The notes: generated by a model not told the origin, from the sequence alone. A DNA stretch of 64,000 nucleotides from Shewanella khirikhana (GCF_003957745.1 NZ_CP020373.1:1488001-1552000); one strand, 5' to 3'; positions 1 through 7,131 are shown, counted from the first letter of the stretch. A program made the numbers and translations.

Positions 1-999
1 ACCCAGAACGTGGGTATAAATCTGCGTGGTACTTTCTTATTGAAAAGCGTCATCGTTATGACCCAATAACTCCTGCACGGTACGGATATCGTAACCGGCC
101 TGAAGTAAGTGAGTGGCACAAATTCAGCGGGACTGAATTTGAACAGCTCCGCTGGCCCGAAGGGGAAATACAGGGAAGTATTTTATAAATGAATGGCGAA
201 AGGTATGGCAGCTGATTTTCTTACAGAGTCCAATTTTTTGTCCCGCGATAGAGAGCGCCTTTCGCACCAAGCTTTCATGTAAATGGTGACGACACAGTTC
301 ACCTGTTACGGGATGTGCACACCGCGTCGTGCTCGGAAATATAAACATCCAAGCAGGGCTGCGAAAAGCACCAGGATATTTGCGCCCAAGTGCATGTGGC
401 AAAGAGGGACCCACCCCAAGCGCATTATCTTTTTGCTGAATGGCAAAACTGCTGGATATCCGCAACTGCAGCCATGGAATACAGGATGCCGCGAGCAAGG
501 TTTGCCGGTCTTTATTGCCTTTGCCGTCGCGCACAGTGACACATAGTCTGTCCAGATCCACATCCTGGATCCGCAAGCGCAGACACTCGGAAACACGTAA
601 GCCACTGCTGTAAAGCATTTGAACAATCTGAGATGCTGCACCATCAAGTTGTGCAATAATTTTCGCGACTTGCACTGCCGACAGCACCACAGGCAAATGC
701 CGTTGCTTAGTCGCCAGCGAAAAGCCGAGGTCACCCAGCTCGATACGCAAAAACTTTTGGTATAAGAACGCCAAAGCGTTCAGCGCCACTTTTTGCGTAT
801 TAATTGCAACATGGCGTTCAACCGCAAGATAAGTTAAAAATGCCGCGATCTCTTCTTTGCCAAGGGTTTCCGGATGGCGTTTATGGTTAAAGAGAATGTA
901 GCGCTTGATCCAATGCAGATAAGCATGTTCAGTACGTAAGCTATATCCGCGTAGACGCATATCATCACTGACAGCGCGAAGAAAGGGACTCTTACTCAT
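1..999 (-). pseudogene. intI: Integron integrase IntI, interrupted near its C-terminus; continues past the left edge
   Basis: Tyrosine recombinase that inserts and excises gene cassettes at attI/attC. I place the start at the ATG at 999 (MSKSPFLRAV), not the TTG at 1011. The N-terminal and most of the catalytic domain are intact: the box I arginine region (SGLRVSECLRLR), the integron-specific additional domain (GVGPSLPHALGRKYP) and box II HTFRHSF. Immediately after HSF, a 69-nt in-frame insertion (118-186) brings a TGA at 124-126. The normal sequence then resumes in the same frame (ATHLLQAGYDIRTVQELLGH). About 15 nt of extra sequence near 34-51 brings a second stop, TAA at 37-39, before STTQIYTHVLG, which holds the catalytic tyrosine. 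The product as read lacks that tyrosine, so it is probably inactive. There are no other stops, so the damage looks recent. Confidence 0.88.
118..186 (-). other. 69-nt in-frame insertion in intI carrying a TGA stop
   Basis: The insert lies exactly between the codons for HSF and ATH of the conserved HTFRHSFATHL block. It is 23 codons long, keeps the frame and contains one stop. Its downstream part holds an 8-bp inverted repeat, aaattcag (120-127) and ctgaattt (133-140), around a 5-nt loop. I do not recognise its source. Confidence 0.75.
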
Positions 1000-1014
1000 G
1001 GCGATCTCCAAGTG

Positions 1015-1030
1015 CTGTATATAAATACAG
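1015..1030. promoter_or_regulatory. LexA (SOS) box upstream of intI
   Basis: CTGTATATAAATACAG fits the LexA consensus CTGT-N8-ACAG with an AT-only core. It sits 15 nt upstream of the integrase ATG. A TTGAAA-like -35 (complement of 1051-1056) lies upstream, so the box would cover the -10 region. SOS control of intI is established in other integrons; here it is inferred from the site. Confidence 0.88.
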
Positions 1031-1309
1031 TATTATCGAGATTTTGGCGATTTCAAGTCAGAATTGATCCGATAAGCAGTTGGGTTATCCAACCATTAAA
1101 AATAATATTGCTATGTAAATCATTGGGTTATATCTCAATTGTCGCGAGATAATGTGCCAGCATCCAGGGAGATAACGAGAATGCTCATTTTCATCGTAAA
1201 TTTATCTGGACAAAATGACGTAACTTAATAATTATTAAGAAAATTCACATGCTCGCTTTACACTGGTCAGAGGTAATAAATGAGCATTCTCATTATTAAA
1301 ATGTTATAT
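1031..1309. other. attI region with core site and paired inverted repeats
   Basis: This AT-rich, non-coding stretch lies between intI and the first cassette. The recombination core GTTATAT is at 1303-1309, with the crossover after the G. Two copies of a 13-bp sequence face each other at 1177-1189 and 1279-1291; each contains a TGAG/GAG-N4-CTCA dyad. A cassette promoter is expected here, but I could not fix its -35/-10 with confidence. Confidence 0.7.
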
Positions 1310-1328
1310 GCCGAGGAGTAACGATTCG

Positions 1329-1619
1329 ATGTCAGGTTACAAATTTGCAGGTTACGATTTTTGTGGTGGTTATGATGATGGGAGTACCATATTTATATTT
1401 GTTGACCCAGAAGATGAATCAAAAGGGTTTACTTTATCTTTGAGGGATCACGAAGGATTTGATGATCATGATGAGCTACTATACGAAGATGAAGGTCAAA
1501 TTCCAGAAGAGTTAAAAAGTTTAGTTTTATCAGAACTTAATCAAGCATTAGCTGAGAATAAAGATGACAATGAGGTGTGTAAAACTGTTAGTCGTTGCAT
1601 TACAGCTATTGGCATATAA
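1329..1619 (+). CDS. Integron cassette 1: acidic hypothetical protein
   Basis: Unrecognised protein of 96 residues, read from the ATG at 1329. An upstream in-frame ATG at 1308 overlaps the core site, but GAGGAG at 1312-1317 is a ribosome site placed for the later start. The protein is rich in Asp, Glu and Gly (CGGYDDGS near the N-terminus, FDDHDELLYEDEGQ in the middle), with no signal peptide or membrane segment. It fills the first cassette, the position nearest the expected cassette promoter, and its stop overlaps the attC. Function unknown. Confidence 0.72.
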   Translation: MSGYKFAGYDFCGGYDDGSTIFIFVDPEDESKGFTLSLRDHEGFDDHDELLYEDEGQIPEELKSLVLSELNQALAENKDDNEVCKTVSRCITAIGI

Positions 1620-1703
1620 CAAGTTGCTCAAGTTTACTCCGCCAGCCGAGGCTGGCTCCGTGGGACTGGCGCGTCGCGCCAGCCTCTTAACAAAGCGTTA
1701 TAT
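1614..1703 (+). repeat. attC site 1 (90 bp)
   Basis: Outer core ATATAAC (1614-1620) and inner core GTTATAT (1697-1703) are perfect complements. The interior holds an imperfect palindrome (CCAGCCgAGGCTGG and CTGGCGCGTCGCGCCAG). It is almost identical to the attC at 4536-4625. Confidence 0.9.
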
Positions 1704-1730
1704 GAGCAGTTCATACATGGAGGCCGGACT

Positions 1731-2711
1731 CTGAACAGATTTAGGGATCACCTGAGGTACTTTCTAATAAGTTACTTCTCAAAACATATCTGCCCAGATC
1801 GTTTCTCGCTCACCTCCGACGAGGCCAAAAAGAATGACTTCTATGAAGTCAGAATCTACATTCCTGATGCAACAAATGAAGAAATAAAGAAAATCCCCAA
1901 GAAAAACAGAGGGGCGTTAAGAGTAAAATTTGAGTTTCTGCCAAATAAAAATGCAGCGCGTTGGGGCGGAATTCTTGCTGGTAGAAAGAAATCTAGAGAA
2001 GACGCAGAATTTTCGGAGTGCCTATTATCTAAGGAGTACCTGAGATACTCCAGAATTGACGTCAATTATTATTTTGGCCACTGGAATTTTCGCGATCAGG
2101 ATTGCTCAATAAGTACACTAGTAAAATTATTCTTGCTAAGGAAAATCCGCGCCGCATACATTTCAATACTAAAACATAAAATTCAGAAGGCAATTAGACA
2201 GAAAATAATTTTCAGGAAACTACAAACCCCACTTAGAAGTAAATTTGAAATTTACGAAACCTTAATGAACGATGATAAATTCCTACGCACAGGCACGTTC
2301 AGAAAAAGTGAATTATCTAAATCGCTATTTGGCAAGCACTACATAATCGATTACCAGATTTATCAAAAAGTATCACAGTCATTAGACTGGATTCTTGAGT
2401 CATGCGCAGAAGACAAAGAAATACAAAAAATCTCTCACGCAAACGACCAAGACCCTTTGTACAAAATCAAAGGCAAAGGAGTCCATTACTTTACAATCAC
2501 TAAAGAAAGTATAAAAAACAATGATTCTAATCGTGCAATACAAGAACAGCAGGTAAAAATACAGAAGAAAATGTCCTGGCTCACCTTGCTTCTCGTAATA
2601 GGAACCTTTATTTCTGTAATTGATAAAATTGAACCTATAACTAAAATCATCAAACAAGTCAAAGAGCAAGGTTTACTTTACCTCCATGAACTCATGCGCA
2701 TGCTCATATAA
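1731..2711 (+). CDS. Integron cassette 2: hypothetical protein with C-terminal membrane anchor, probable CTG start
   Basis: Unrecognised protein. The frame is open without interruption from the cassette core (1698) to the stop at 2709-2711. The first ATG/GTG/TTG is a TTG at 2133, which would discard over 130 codons of clean reading frame. A CTG at 1731 is preceded by GGAGG at 1719-1723 (7-nt spacing), so I choose it: 326 residues. The stop of a 5-codon ATG mini-frame at 1717-1734 overlaps this CTG. The protein is Lys/Arg rich, has a globular N-terminal region with an FYEVRIYIPD strand, and ends with one hydrophobic helix (WLTLLLVIGTFISVI) about 40 residues from the C-terminus. The base composition is much more AT-rich than the chromosome. 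Confidence 0.6.
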   Translation: MNRFRDHLRYFLISYFSKHICPDRFSLTSDEAKKNDFYEVRIYIPDATNEEIKKIPKKNRGALRVKFEFLPNKNAARWGGILAGRKKSREDAEFSECLLSKEYLRYSRIDVNYYFGHWNFRDQDCSISTLVKLFLLRKIRAAYISILKHKIQKAIRQKIIFRKLQTPLRSKFEIYETLMNDDKFLRTGTFRKSELSKSLFGKHYIIDYQIYQKVSQSLDWILESCAEDKEIQKISHANDQDPLYKIKGKGVHYFTITKESIKNNDSNRAIQEQQVKIQKKMSWLTLLLVIGTFISVIDKIEPITKIIKQVKEQGLLYLHELMRMLI

Positions 2712-2781
2712 CAACTGGTTCAAACCGTTCGCTTCGCTCTCTGGGACGGGCTAAAGCCCGCCCCTTAACCAAATGTTAGCA
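2706..2781 (+). repeat. attC site 2 (76 bp)
   Basis: Outer core ATATAAC (2706-2712) matches the start of its own cassette (GTTATAT at 1697). The inner core GTTAGCA is at 2775-2781. A GACGGGCTAAAGCCCGCC-type hairpin lies between them. Confidence 0.85.
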
Positions 2782-2812
2782 CCCAGAGAGTTGGATATAT
2801 AGGAGTACATAA

Positions 2813-4075
2813 ATGTTGGAAAAAATATGCTCTTTAGTAGAAGAGCAGTATTTCTCATCTGGAGATTTTAACGGCTACCCGGTGTATAAGTTGATATCTG
2901 AGCTAAATGTGAATGCAGATGATATGAAGTCGATTATTCGAGATGGTATTGTAAAAGAAATTCTGACTGTAGAGATTTATGCAAACACTCATATAAAAGC
3001 ATTTTCGGATGTACCAAAAGAAAAAATGCTCGAGTGTTTTGACTCCGAAGAATTTCCTGCAAATATGTGTCTATATAATCACCCCAATAAATTGTCAGAA
3101 AGTGAGCATATTACTAAGTTTGCTGAATCACCATATCAACTAGAATTAGCGAAAGGTAAGGGTCAATTAGATTATATGACTTTCGATCTTTCCGTTCTTG
3201 AATTTTATCGAAATGACCCTAGGTATACTTATCAAACCGATTTTATTCATGGTTCAATCTGCATAACAGATGAATATTTCGAGTCATCATCTGTACCTGA
3301 AAAAGACCAAATTATTCTGAAAACATTTGGCTTTGCATATGACGATGAACTAAATAGATATGTTGCTGTTTTTGCGAGGTATTTGGCTAATTTATCTCCT
3401 GAGCACCAGCAAATTTGGAAAGCAAAGGAGATTAGTGGAAACATCAAACTACACCCTGATTACTATGCGAGCAGTATACTTGGTTCTTGGGGTACCAAAA
3501 TGTCAATTTTTGAGGCGTTTGTTCAAGAGCTTGAGTTAATAAATAAAATGAGCCAACTAATGGGTAAACCGCATCTATTTCACAATAGCTTTGTTTATGA
3601 TCGTCCAAAAGAGTTTGGCTTCTTGTTGAGGCCTACAGTTTCTGAATTTAATTCGTTTATGCTCCTATTAGATAAAATGATGTCCGACAACATAAACAAA
3701 AAATTCTTTGAAAATGACGTTGAAGTTGAGTCTGAAGAAGAGAGAAGTGACGGTAAAGTGGTTATCAGGCCAAAAGGAACTATACAAATACTGGCTGCTT
3801 GGATCGATAAGTTTTACCAAACACCAGATCCCAAGCATGTCGATAACATGCTTGCAGCCTTCCGAAAGGTTAGAAAACTGAGGCAGAAACCCGCGCATAA
3901 AGTGAACATTGACTCGTTTGACCAGAAGTTATTCAAAGAGCAACGTAAGATTATAATCAAGGCGTATGATGCAGTTAGAACTTTAAGGCTGATGTTATCA
4001 AACCACCCTGCTGTAAGAGTTAACCCTCCTGAAATTAGCGATAGATTGTATAAAGGAGATATATGGGATATTTAG
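2813..4075 (+). CDS. Integron cassette 3: 420-aa hypothetical protein
   Basis: Unrecognised cytoplasmic protein. The ATG at 2813 has a good ribosome site (TAGGAG) just upstream. There is no signal peptide or clear membrane helix. The last third is basic and predicted helical, with AFRKVRKLRQKPAHKVN near residue 350 followed by KEQRKIIIKAYDAVRTLR. This Arg-Lys-Pro-Ala-His pattern faintly recalls HEPN-type helical domains, but I cannot assign a family. The gene is large for a cassette and fills it alone, with only about 30 nt between core site and start. A defence or toxin role is possible by location only. Confidence 0.8.
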   Translation: MLEKICSLVEEQYFSSGDFNGYPVYKLISELNVNADDMKSIIRDGIVKEILTVEIYANTHIKAFSDVPKEKMLECFDSEEFPANMCLYNHPNKLSESEHITKFAESPYQLELAKGKGQLDYMTFDLSVLEFYRNDPRYTYQTDFIHGSICITDEYFESSSVPEKDQIILKTFGFAYDDELNRYVAVFARYLANLSPEHQQIWKAKEISGNIKLHPDYYASSILGSWGTKMSIFEAFVQELELINKMSQLMGKPHLFHNSFVYDRPKEFGFLLRPTVSEFNSFMLLLDKMMSDNINKKFFENDVEVESEEERSDGKVVIRPKGTIQILAAWIDKFYQTPDPKHVDNMLAAFRKVRKLRQKPAHKVNIDSFDQKLFKEQRKIIIKAYDAVRTLRLMLSNHPAVRVNPPEISDRLYKGDIWDI

Positions 4076-4083
4076 GTTCAGGG

Positions 4084-4180
4084 TGCTAACAAAGCATTTA
4101 AGAGTGATTCGCAACGCTCGGCATTTTCGCTTCGCTCAAATATAGCCGAGCGCAGCTCACACCTTAATGCGGCGTTATAG
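4084..4180 (+). repeat. attC site 3 (97 bp)
   Basis: Outer core TGCTAAC (4084-4090) is the exact complement of the cassette 3 start GTTAGCA. The inner core GTTATAG is at 4174-4180. The interior begins AAAGCATTTAAGAGTGATTC, which it shares with attC 5. Confidence 0.85.
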
Positions 4181-4201
4181 CTCTTGTGAAGTCGGAGAAA
4201 C

Positions 4202-4534
4202 ATGGAAGAACACACAAAATTAGAATGCAGCTTTCGTTTTCTCTCGCTATCTAAGCGTGAAGCAGATTCTTTGAAGTCTTTTTTCAAATGCGTAAATTTT
4301 GGTAGGCACTTTAAAACTGGAGAAATTACAGCAGTCATTGAATTATTACTTGAAACCATCCCAGTCATTCAAGATTTTATTGAGACAACTAAAGTTTCCC
4401 ACTCTAATAGAGACATATTTATTTCAGTTACATCCAGCTATGACTCTCAGATTGTTGATATCCCAAAATTTGTAAACCAAGCAGCGGCTCTATTAGATAC
4501 TAAATTGGTTTTTTCATATACATGCACAAGTTGA
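4202..4534 (+). CDS. Integron cassette 4: 110-aa hypothetical protein
   Basis: Unrecognised small soluble protein. The ATG at 4202 follows GGAGAAAC. It opens with MEEHTKLECSFRF and ends FSYTCTS, with alternating beta-like segments and a central helix (ITAVIELLLETIPVIQDFI). There is no signal peptide. The stop falls at 4532-4534, just before the attC core. It is the only gene of its cassette. Confidence 0.72.
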   Translation: MEEHTKLECSFRFLSLSKREADSLKSFFKCVNFGRHFKTGEITAVIELLLETIPVIQDFIETTKVSHSNRDIFISVTSSYDSQIVDIPKFVNQAAALLDTKLVFSYTCTS

Positions 4535-4535
4535 G

Positions 4536-4625
4536 CTATAACCAGTTGCTTAAGTTTACTCCGCCAGCCAAGGCTGGCTCCGTGGGACTGGCGCGTTGCG
4601 CCAGCCCCTTAGCAAAACGTTATGC
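4536..4625 (+). repeat. attC site 4 (90 bp)
   Basis: Outer core CTATAAC (4536-4542) complements the cassette 4 start GTTATAG. The inner core GTTATGC is at 4619-4625. It differs from attC 1 at only a few positions, mainly the cores and loop. Confidence 0.9.
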
Positions 4626-4669
4626 CAACCCCGAAATAATTAACAATTCATTGTAAAAAGGAGAAAACA

Positions 4670-4915
4670 ATGTCAGAGACTATTTATCAAATTGAATTTC
4701 AGACAAAAATTGAAATTGGCTTTAAAGATCACTATGAAACTACATTTACTTGGGATTTCTTACCAAGAGTTGGAGATGTGATTGCAATCGACGGTTATTA
4801 TCACAAGGTATTGTGTGTAGAGTATGATTATAAACATAAAATCGAACCTACTGTTTACATCGAATCTATCGGTGACTACGTCGAGTACACCGAAAAATAC
4901 CTAGCCAATCTGTAA
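4670..4915 (+). CDS. Integron cassette 5: 81-aa hypothetical protein
   Basis: Unrecognised small protein with a strong ribosome site (AAAAAGGAG) before the ATG at 4670. The sequence is aromatic-rich and beta-like (YQIEFQTKIEIGF, TFTWDFLPRVGD, YHKVLCVEYDYKHKI), suggesting one compact beta fold. There is no signal or membrane segment. The cassette holds nothing else. Function unknown. Confidence 0.72.
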   Translation: MSETIYQIEFQTKIEIGFKDHYETTFTWDFLPRVGDVIAIDGYYHKVLCVEYDYKHKIEPTVYIESIGDYVEYTEKYLANL

Positions 4916-4921
4916 GTTTTG

Positions 4922-5047
4922 GCATAACAAACAATTTAAGAGTGATTCAGCACGCTTGGCATTTTTGGTTTGGGTCCAGTTTAGTGATTATGGCGTCCAA
5001 TTGGAGTGTTGTGGTAGCGTACTTCACCCCTTAACAGGGCGTTAAGA
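4922..5047 (+). repeat. attC site 5 (126 bp)
   Basis: Outer core GCATAAC (4922-4928) complements the cassette 5 start GTTATGC. The inner core GTTAAGA is at 5041-5047. It is the longest attC here. Its left arm (TTTAAGAGTGATTC) is shared with attC 3 but the interior has diverged. Confidence 0.82.
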
Positions 5048-5058
5048 GGCAGGAATAG

Positions 5059-6084
5059 TTGGTGCAACAATCACAGATTATGGAAGATAAGATTATTTCA
5101 GAAGTGAGAGCTTTTGCTACTTCGATAAATTCAGGTAGTAAAGTAGTTGCTGATATGTCTGAACTAATTGAAGTTACGTCTCAGTTGCCTCTTTCTAGTT
5201 TCGACTACTGGGAGCGAATTATTCGCTCGGAGTTTTCTTCAGCTATAAGGGAATCTATACCTCCTAAGTGTAGGGTGTGGTCGAGGCCTAAGGAGTTGGT
5301 AACTTGGCTTGATCTTATTAGCTGGGATGGCTACAAACGTGAAAAAGCACTTCGGACCTTATCTGGGCCTGCTCCCAATACTTTCATTTTTTCTCTAGCA
5401 GTTCGTCGACTCAATGATTGGGTGCCTCAGGTTCGTAAAGCCGCGAGGGAAAAACTCTTTGAGATAGCAAGGTCTACTGATCCTGAATATGTAGTTGAGG
5501 CATTATGCGTCACGATTTTCAATTGGAATTCGTGGGGTAGGATAGAAGAAGCAGGCAAAGAGGTACTTCTGGAAATTATCTGTGAAGAGGAGATAGCAAA
5601 GTCCCTTCGGTCTAAGTTAATTACGTCTGCTTCAGGGCCAATGTCATCACTCTTTTCTCAGGTTGGTCGCACTGCGATACTAGATGGGAAAATTGAAGAA
5701 ATAGCTAAGTCCGCCATTCAGCCTTCGGTTCGAGCTAAGGCATACCGCAGCTTATTTGAAGGGCGGGTTGCATGGATTGAAGGCCGCAGATGGGTGTGGA
5801 CTGATATAAGGTACTGCGAAGGCAGGCTAGAGCCTATCGTTTGCGAGCGTAAATTAGAAGTTGATACCCCACTAATAGAATTACTCAAAAAGTCATCTGA
5901 AGATCGTTCATCCATCGTTAGACGTGTTTCGGCAGAAATTCTAATACGAGAATTGGATAATCTAGGTATAAAAGCAAGATGTTTTGCCGAACGCTTTGCT
6001 TCAGATAAATCACAGGCTGTATCTGAAAGGGGGGTGTTTGCCATAAGGGCCTTAGACGAGACAGAGCGTGGCAATGCCTCTTAA
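5059..6084 (+). CDS. Integron cassette 6: HEAT-repeat-like hypothetical protein
   Basis: Protein of about 341 residues that is nearly all alpha-helical. Paired helices such as VRKAAREKLFEIARSTDPEY, and a C-terminal block with RRVSAEILIRELD and ERGVFAIRALDE, look like HEAT/armadillo-type repeats, which usually serve as protein-binding scaffolds. The start is uncertain: TTG at 5059 or GTG at 5062 lie 5-8 nt after GGCAGGA, whereas the first ATG (5080) has no ribosome site. No catalytic motif or signal peptide is visible. Partner and role are unknown. Confidence 0.7.
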   Translation: MVQQSQIMEDKIISEVRAFATSINSGSKVVADMSELIEVTSQLPLSSFDYWERIIRSEFSSAIRESIPPKCRVWSRPKELVTWLDLISWDGYKREKALRTLSGPAPNTFIFSLAVRRLNDWVPQVRKAAREKLFEIARSTDPEYVVEALCVTIFNWNSWGRIEEAGKEVLLEIICEEEIAKSLRSKLITSASGPMSSLFSQVGRTAILDGKIEEIAKSAIQPSVRAKAYRSLFEGRVAWIEGRRWVWTDIRYCEGRLEPIVCERKLEVDTPLIELLKKSSEDRSSIVRRVSAEILIRELDNLGIKARCFAERFASDKSQAVSERGVFAIRALDETERGNAS

Positions 6085-6153
6085 CAAACGCATGTTGTCG
6101 GACTTTTTTCGCTGCGTTCCAAACCAGACGCAAATGCAGGTATTATGTTTTAG
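6079..6153 (+). repeat. attC site 6 (75 bp)
   Basis: Outer core TCTTAAC (6079-6085) complements the cassette 6 start GTTAAGA and overlaps the stop of the cassette 6 gene. The inner core GTTTTAG is at 6147-6153. The interior differs from the other sites. Confidence 0.75.
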
Positions 6154-6161
6154 GCGATGCT

Positions 6162-6593
6162 ATGAAATTTAACATTTCAGTTTTCTGGATCGTATTTATT
6201 TCTTCAAATGTTTATGCATATCCTTCTTGCTTAGACATTTTGGGGGAAATACCCATTCCTGATATGGTTGAGTTTGGTGACCATCAAAAAGAGTTGTTTT
6301 CCTTTTATGGCCTAAAACTTCAAATATTGAAAGATACTAAAGCAGAAATTCTTATTAAAGCCATCGAAGAAGCTAAATCCATAAAAGCAGGAAATGGTAT
6401 ATATAAACAAGTAGCGATCATTTGCTCTGATGAGTCTTCTGTAGGGTTTTCAATGCAGGGGAATGCTCCAATTCTAACGGGATTCTTTTTGCTAAAAAAT
6501 GGATGTTATCACGCTGGCCCTCTTGTATATTTTGAAGGTAATCCGATTATTATCAGAGCGGATGATTCAATGAATTTAAAAAGCAATCACTAG
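6162..6593 (+). CDS. Integron cassette 7: secreted hypothetical protein
   Basis: Unrecognised 143-residue protein. The N-terminus is a probable Sec signal (FNISVFWIVFISSNVYA, cleavage after VYA), so the mature protein should be periplasmic or secreted. The mature part has three cysteines (PSCLD, IICSD, NGCYHAG) that could form disulfides. The start ATG lies 9 nt after the attC core, leaving little room for a ribosome site. The stop overlaps the decayed attC that ends the array. Confidence 0.7.
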   Translation: MKFNISVFWIVFISSNVYAYPSCLDILGEIPIPDMVEFGDHQKELFSFYGLKLQILKDTKAEILIKAIEEAKSIKAGNGIYKQVAIICSDESSVGFSMQGNAPILTGFFLLKNGCYHAGPLVYFEGNPIIIRADDSMNLKSNH

Positions 6594-6667
6594 CTAAAGT
6601 TTACTCCTCAACTAAATCTATCCCTGTGAGGCTGGCGCGCTGCACCAACCCCTAAGCGAAGCTTTAG
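6594..6667 (+). repeat. Decayed attC site 7, end of the cassette array
   Basis: The interior (AAGTTTACTCC, GTGAGGCTGGCGCGCTG) is clearly of the attC 1/4 family. The outer core expected to be CTAAAAC reads CTAAAGT, and the inner core reads GCTTTAG instead of GTT-N4. The AAC/GTT triplets needed for recombination are lost on both sides, yet CTAAAG and CTTTAG still pair. Confidence 0.65.
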
Positions 6668-6675
6668 GTATTTCA

Positions 6676-6804
6676 ATGGATACAGTGTTAGTCATCCTGG
6701 TTTTTCTGTTTTTAGCTGTTTCATTAATTTCCAGCGAGGCTCTTCCAAAGAAGTATAAAGACAGAAAATTCGAAAGGAGGGGCATACCCTTTGTCATCAA
6801 TTGA
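6676..6804 (+). CDS. Small membrane protein, 42 aa
   Basis: Short frame beginning at ATG 6676. It encodes one long hydrophobic helix (VLVILVFLFLAVSLI) followed by a basic tail (PKKYKDRKFERRG). No ribosome site is obvious. The last codons overlap the next frame by 14 nt, which suggests coupling. It could be a remnant of a cassette placed after the decayed attC. Coding status is tentative. Confidence 0.4.
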   Translation: MDTVLVILVFLFLAVSLISSEALPKKYKDRKFERRGIPFVIN

Positions 6805-7072
6805 CGAGATACTAGCTTTTTCATCTGTATTTGTCGGCGCATTTGCGTTTAACGAACAATCTAAATGGTGTTTATTGGATATTTCGGCTTCCCATACGAT
6901 CCCTATCCAGTTTTGCGGCGGCTGGATACTGACTGAAATAGTGCCAACGAAGAACTCTGGGCGGATTTTTATCACCAAGGTGATGTCTGTATTTGAAGAG
7001 CCGATTTACAGCACCATCCATGCGGCCGAGCAGGCACGCTTGCACAATAAAGTGGCTATAGCAGATGTCTGA
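6791..7072 (+). CDS. Hypothetical protein, 93 aa, probable TTG start
   Basis: Unrecognised protein. A strong ribosome site AGGAGG (6774-6779) lies 11 nt before the TTG at 6791; no in-frame ATG exists before residue 65. The sequence is beta-like with several aromatic residues (WCLLDIS, IQFCGGWILTEI) and no membrane segment. It overlaps the 42-aa frame by 14 nt. No attC follows, so this marks the transition from integron to chromosome. Confidence 0.5.
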   Translation: MSSIDEILAFSSVFVGAFAFNEQSKWCLLDISASHTIPIQFCGGWILTEIVPTKNSGRIFITKVMSVFEEPIYSTIHAAEQARLHNKVAIADV

Positions 7073-7073
7073 T

Positions 7074-7091
7074 AACAGCTTTTCGGCTGTT
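7074..7091. other. Small hairpin after the 93-aa gene
   Basis: AACAGC and GCTGTT pair around a 6-nt loop. There is no T-run, so it is at best a weak stop signal. The spacing is too short for an attC. Confidence 0.35.
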
Positions 7092-7131
7092 CAATACCAA
7101 GTTACTGACAAGAATTAACGGGATTTAGTGC

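Noticed and set aside
1856..2065. Minus-strand 69-aa frame in cassette 2
   Set aside because: The plus-strand frame is open over the whole cassette; the minus frame is its shadow.
7071..7105. TGATAAC ... GTTACTG as a possible attC after the 93-aa gene
   Set aside because: The cores are not complementary and the span is far too short; only a small hairpin is present.
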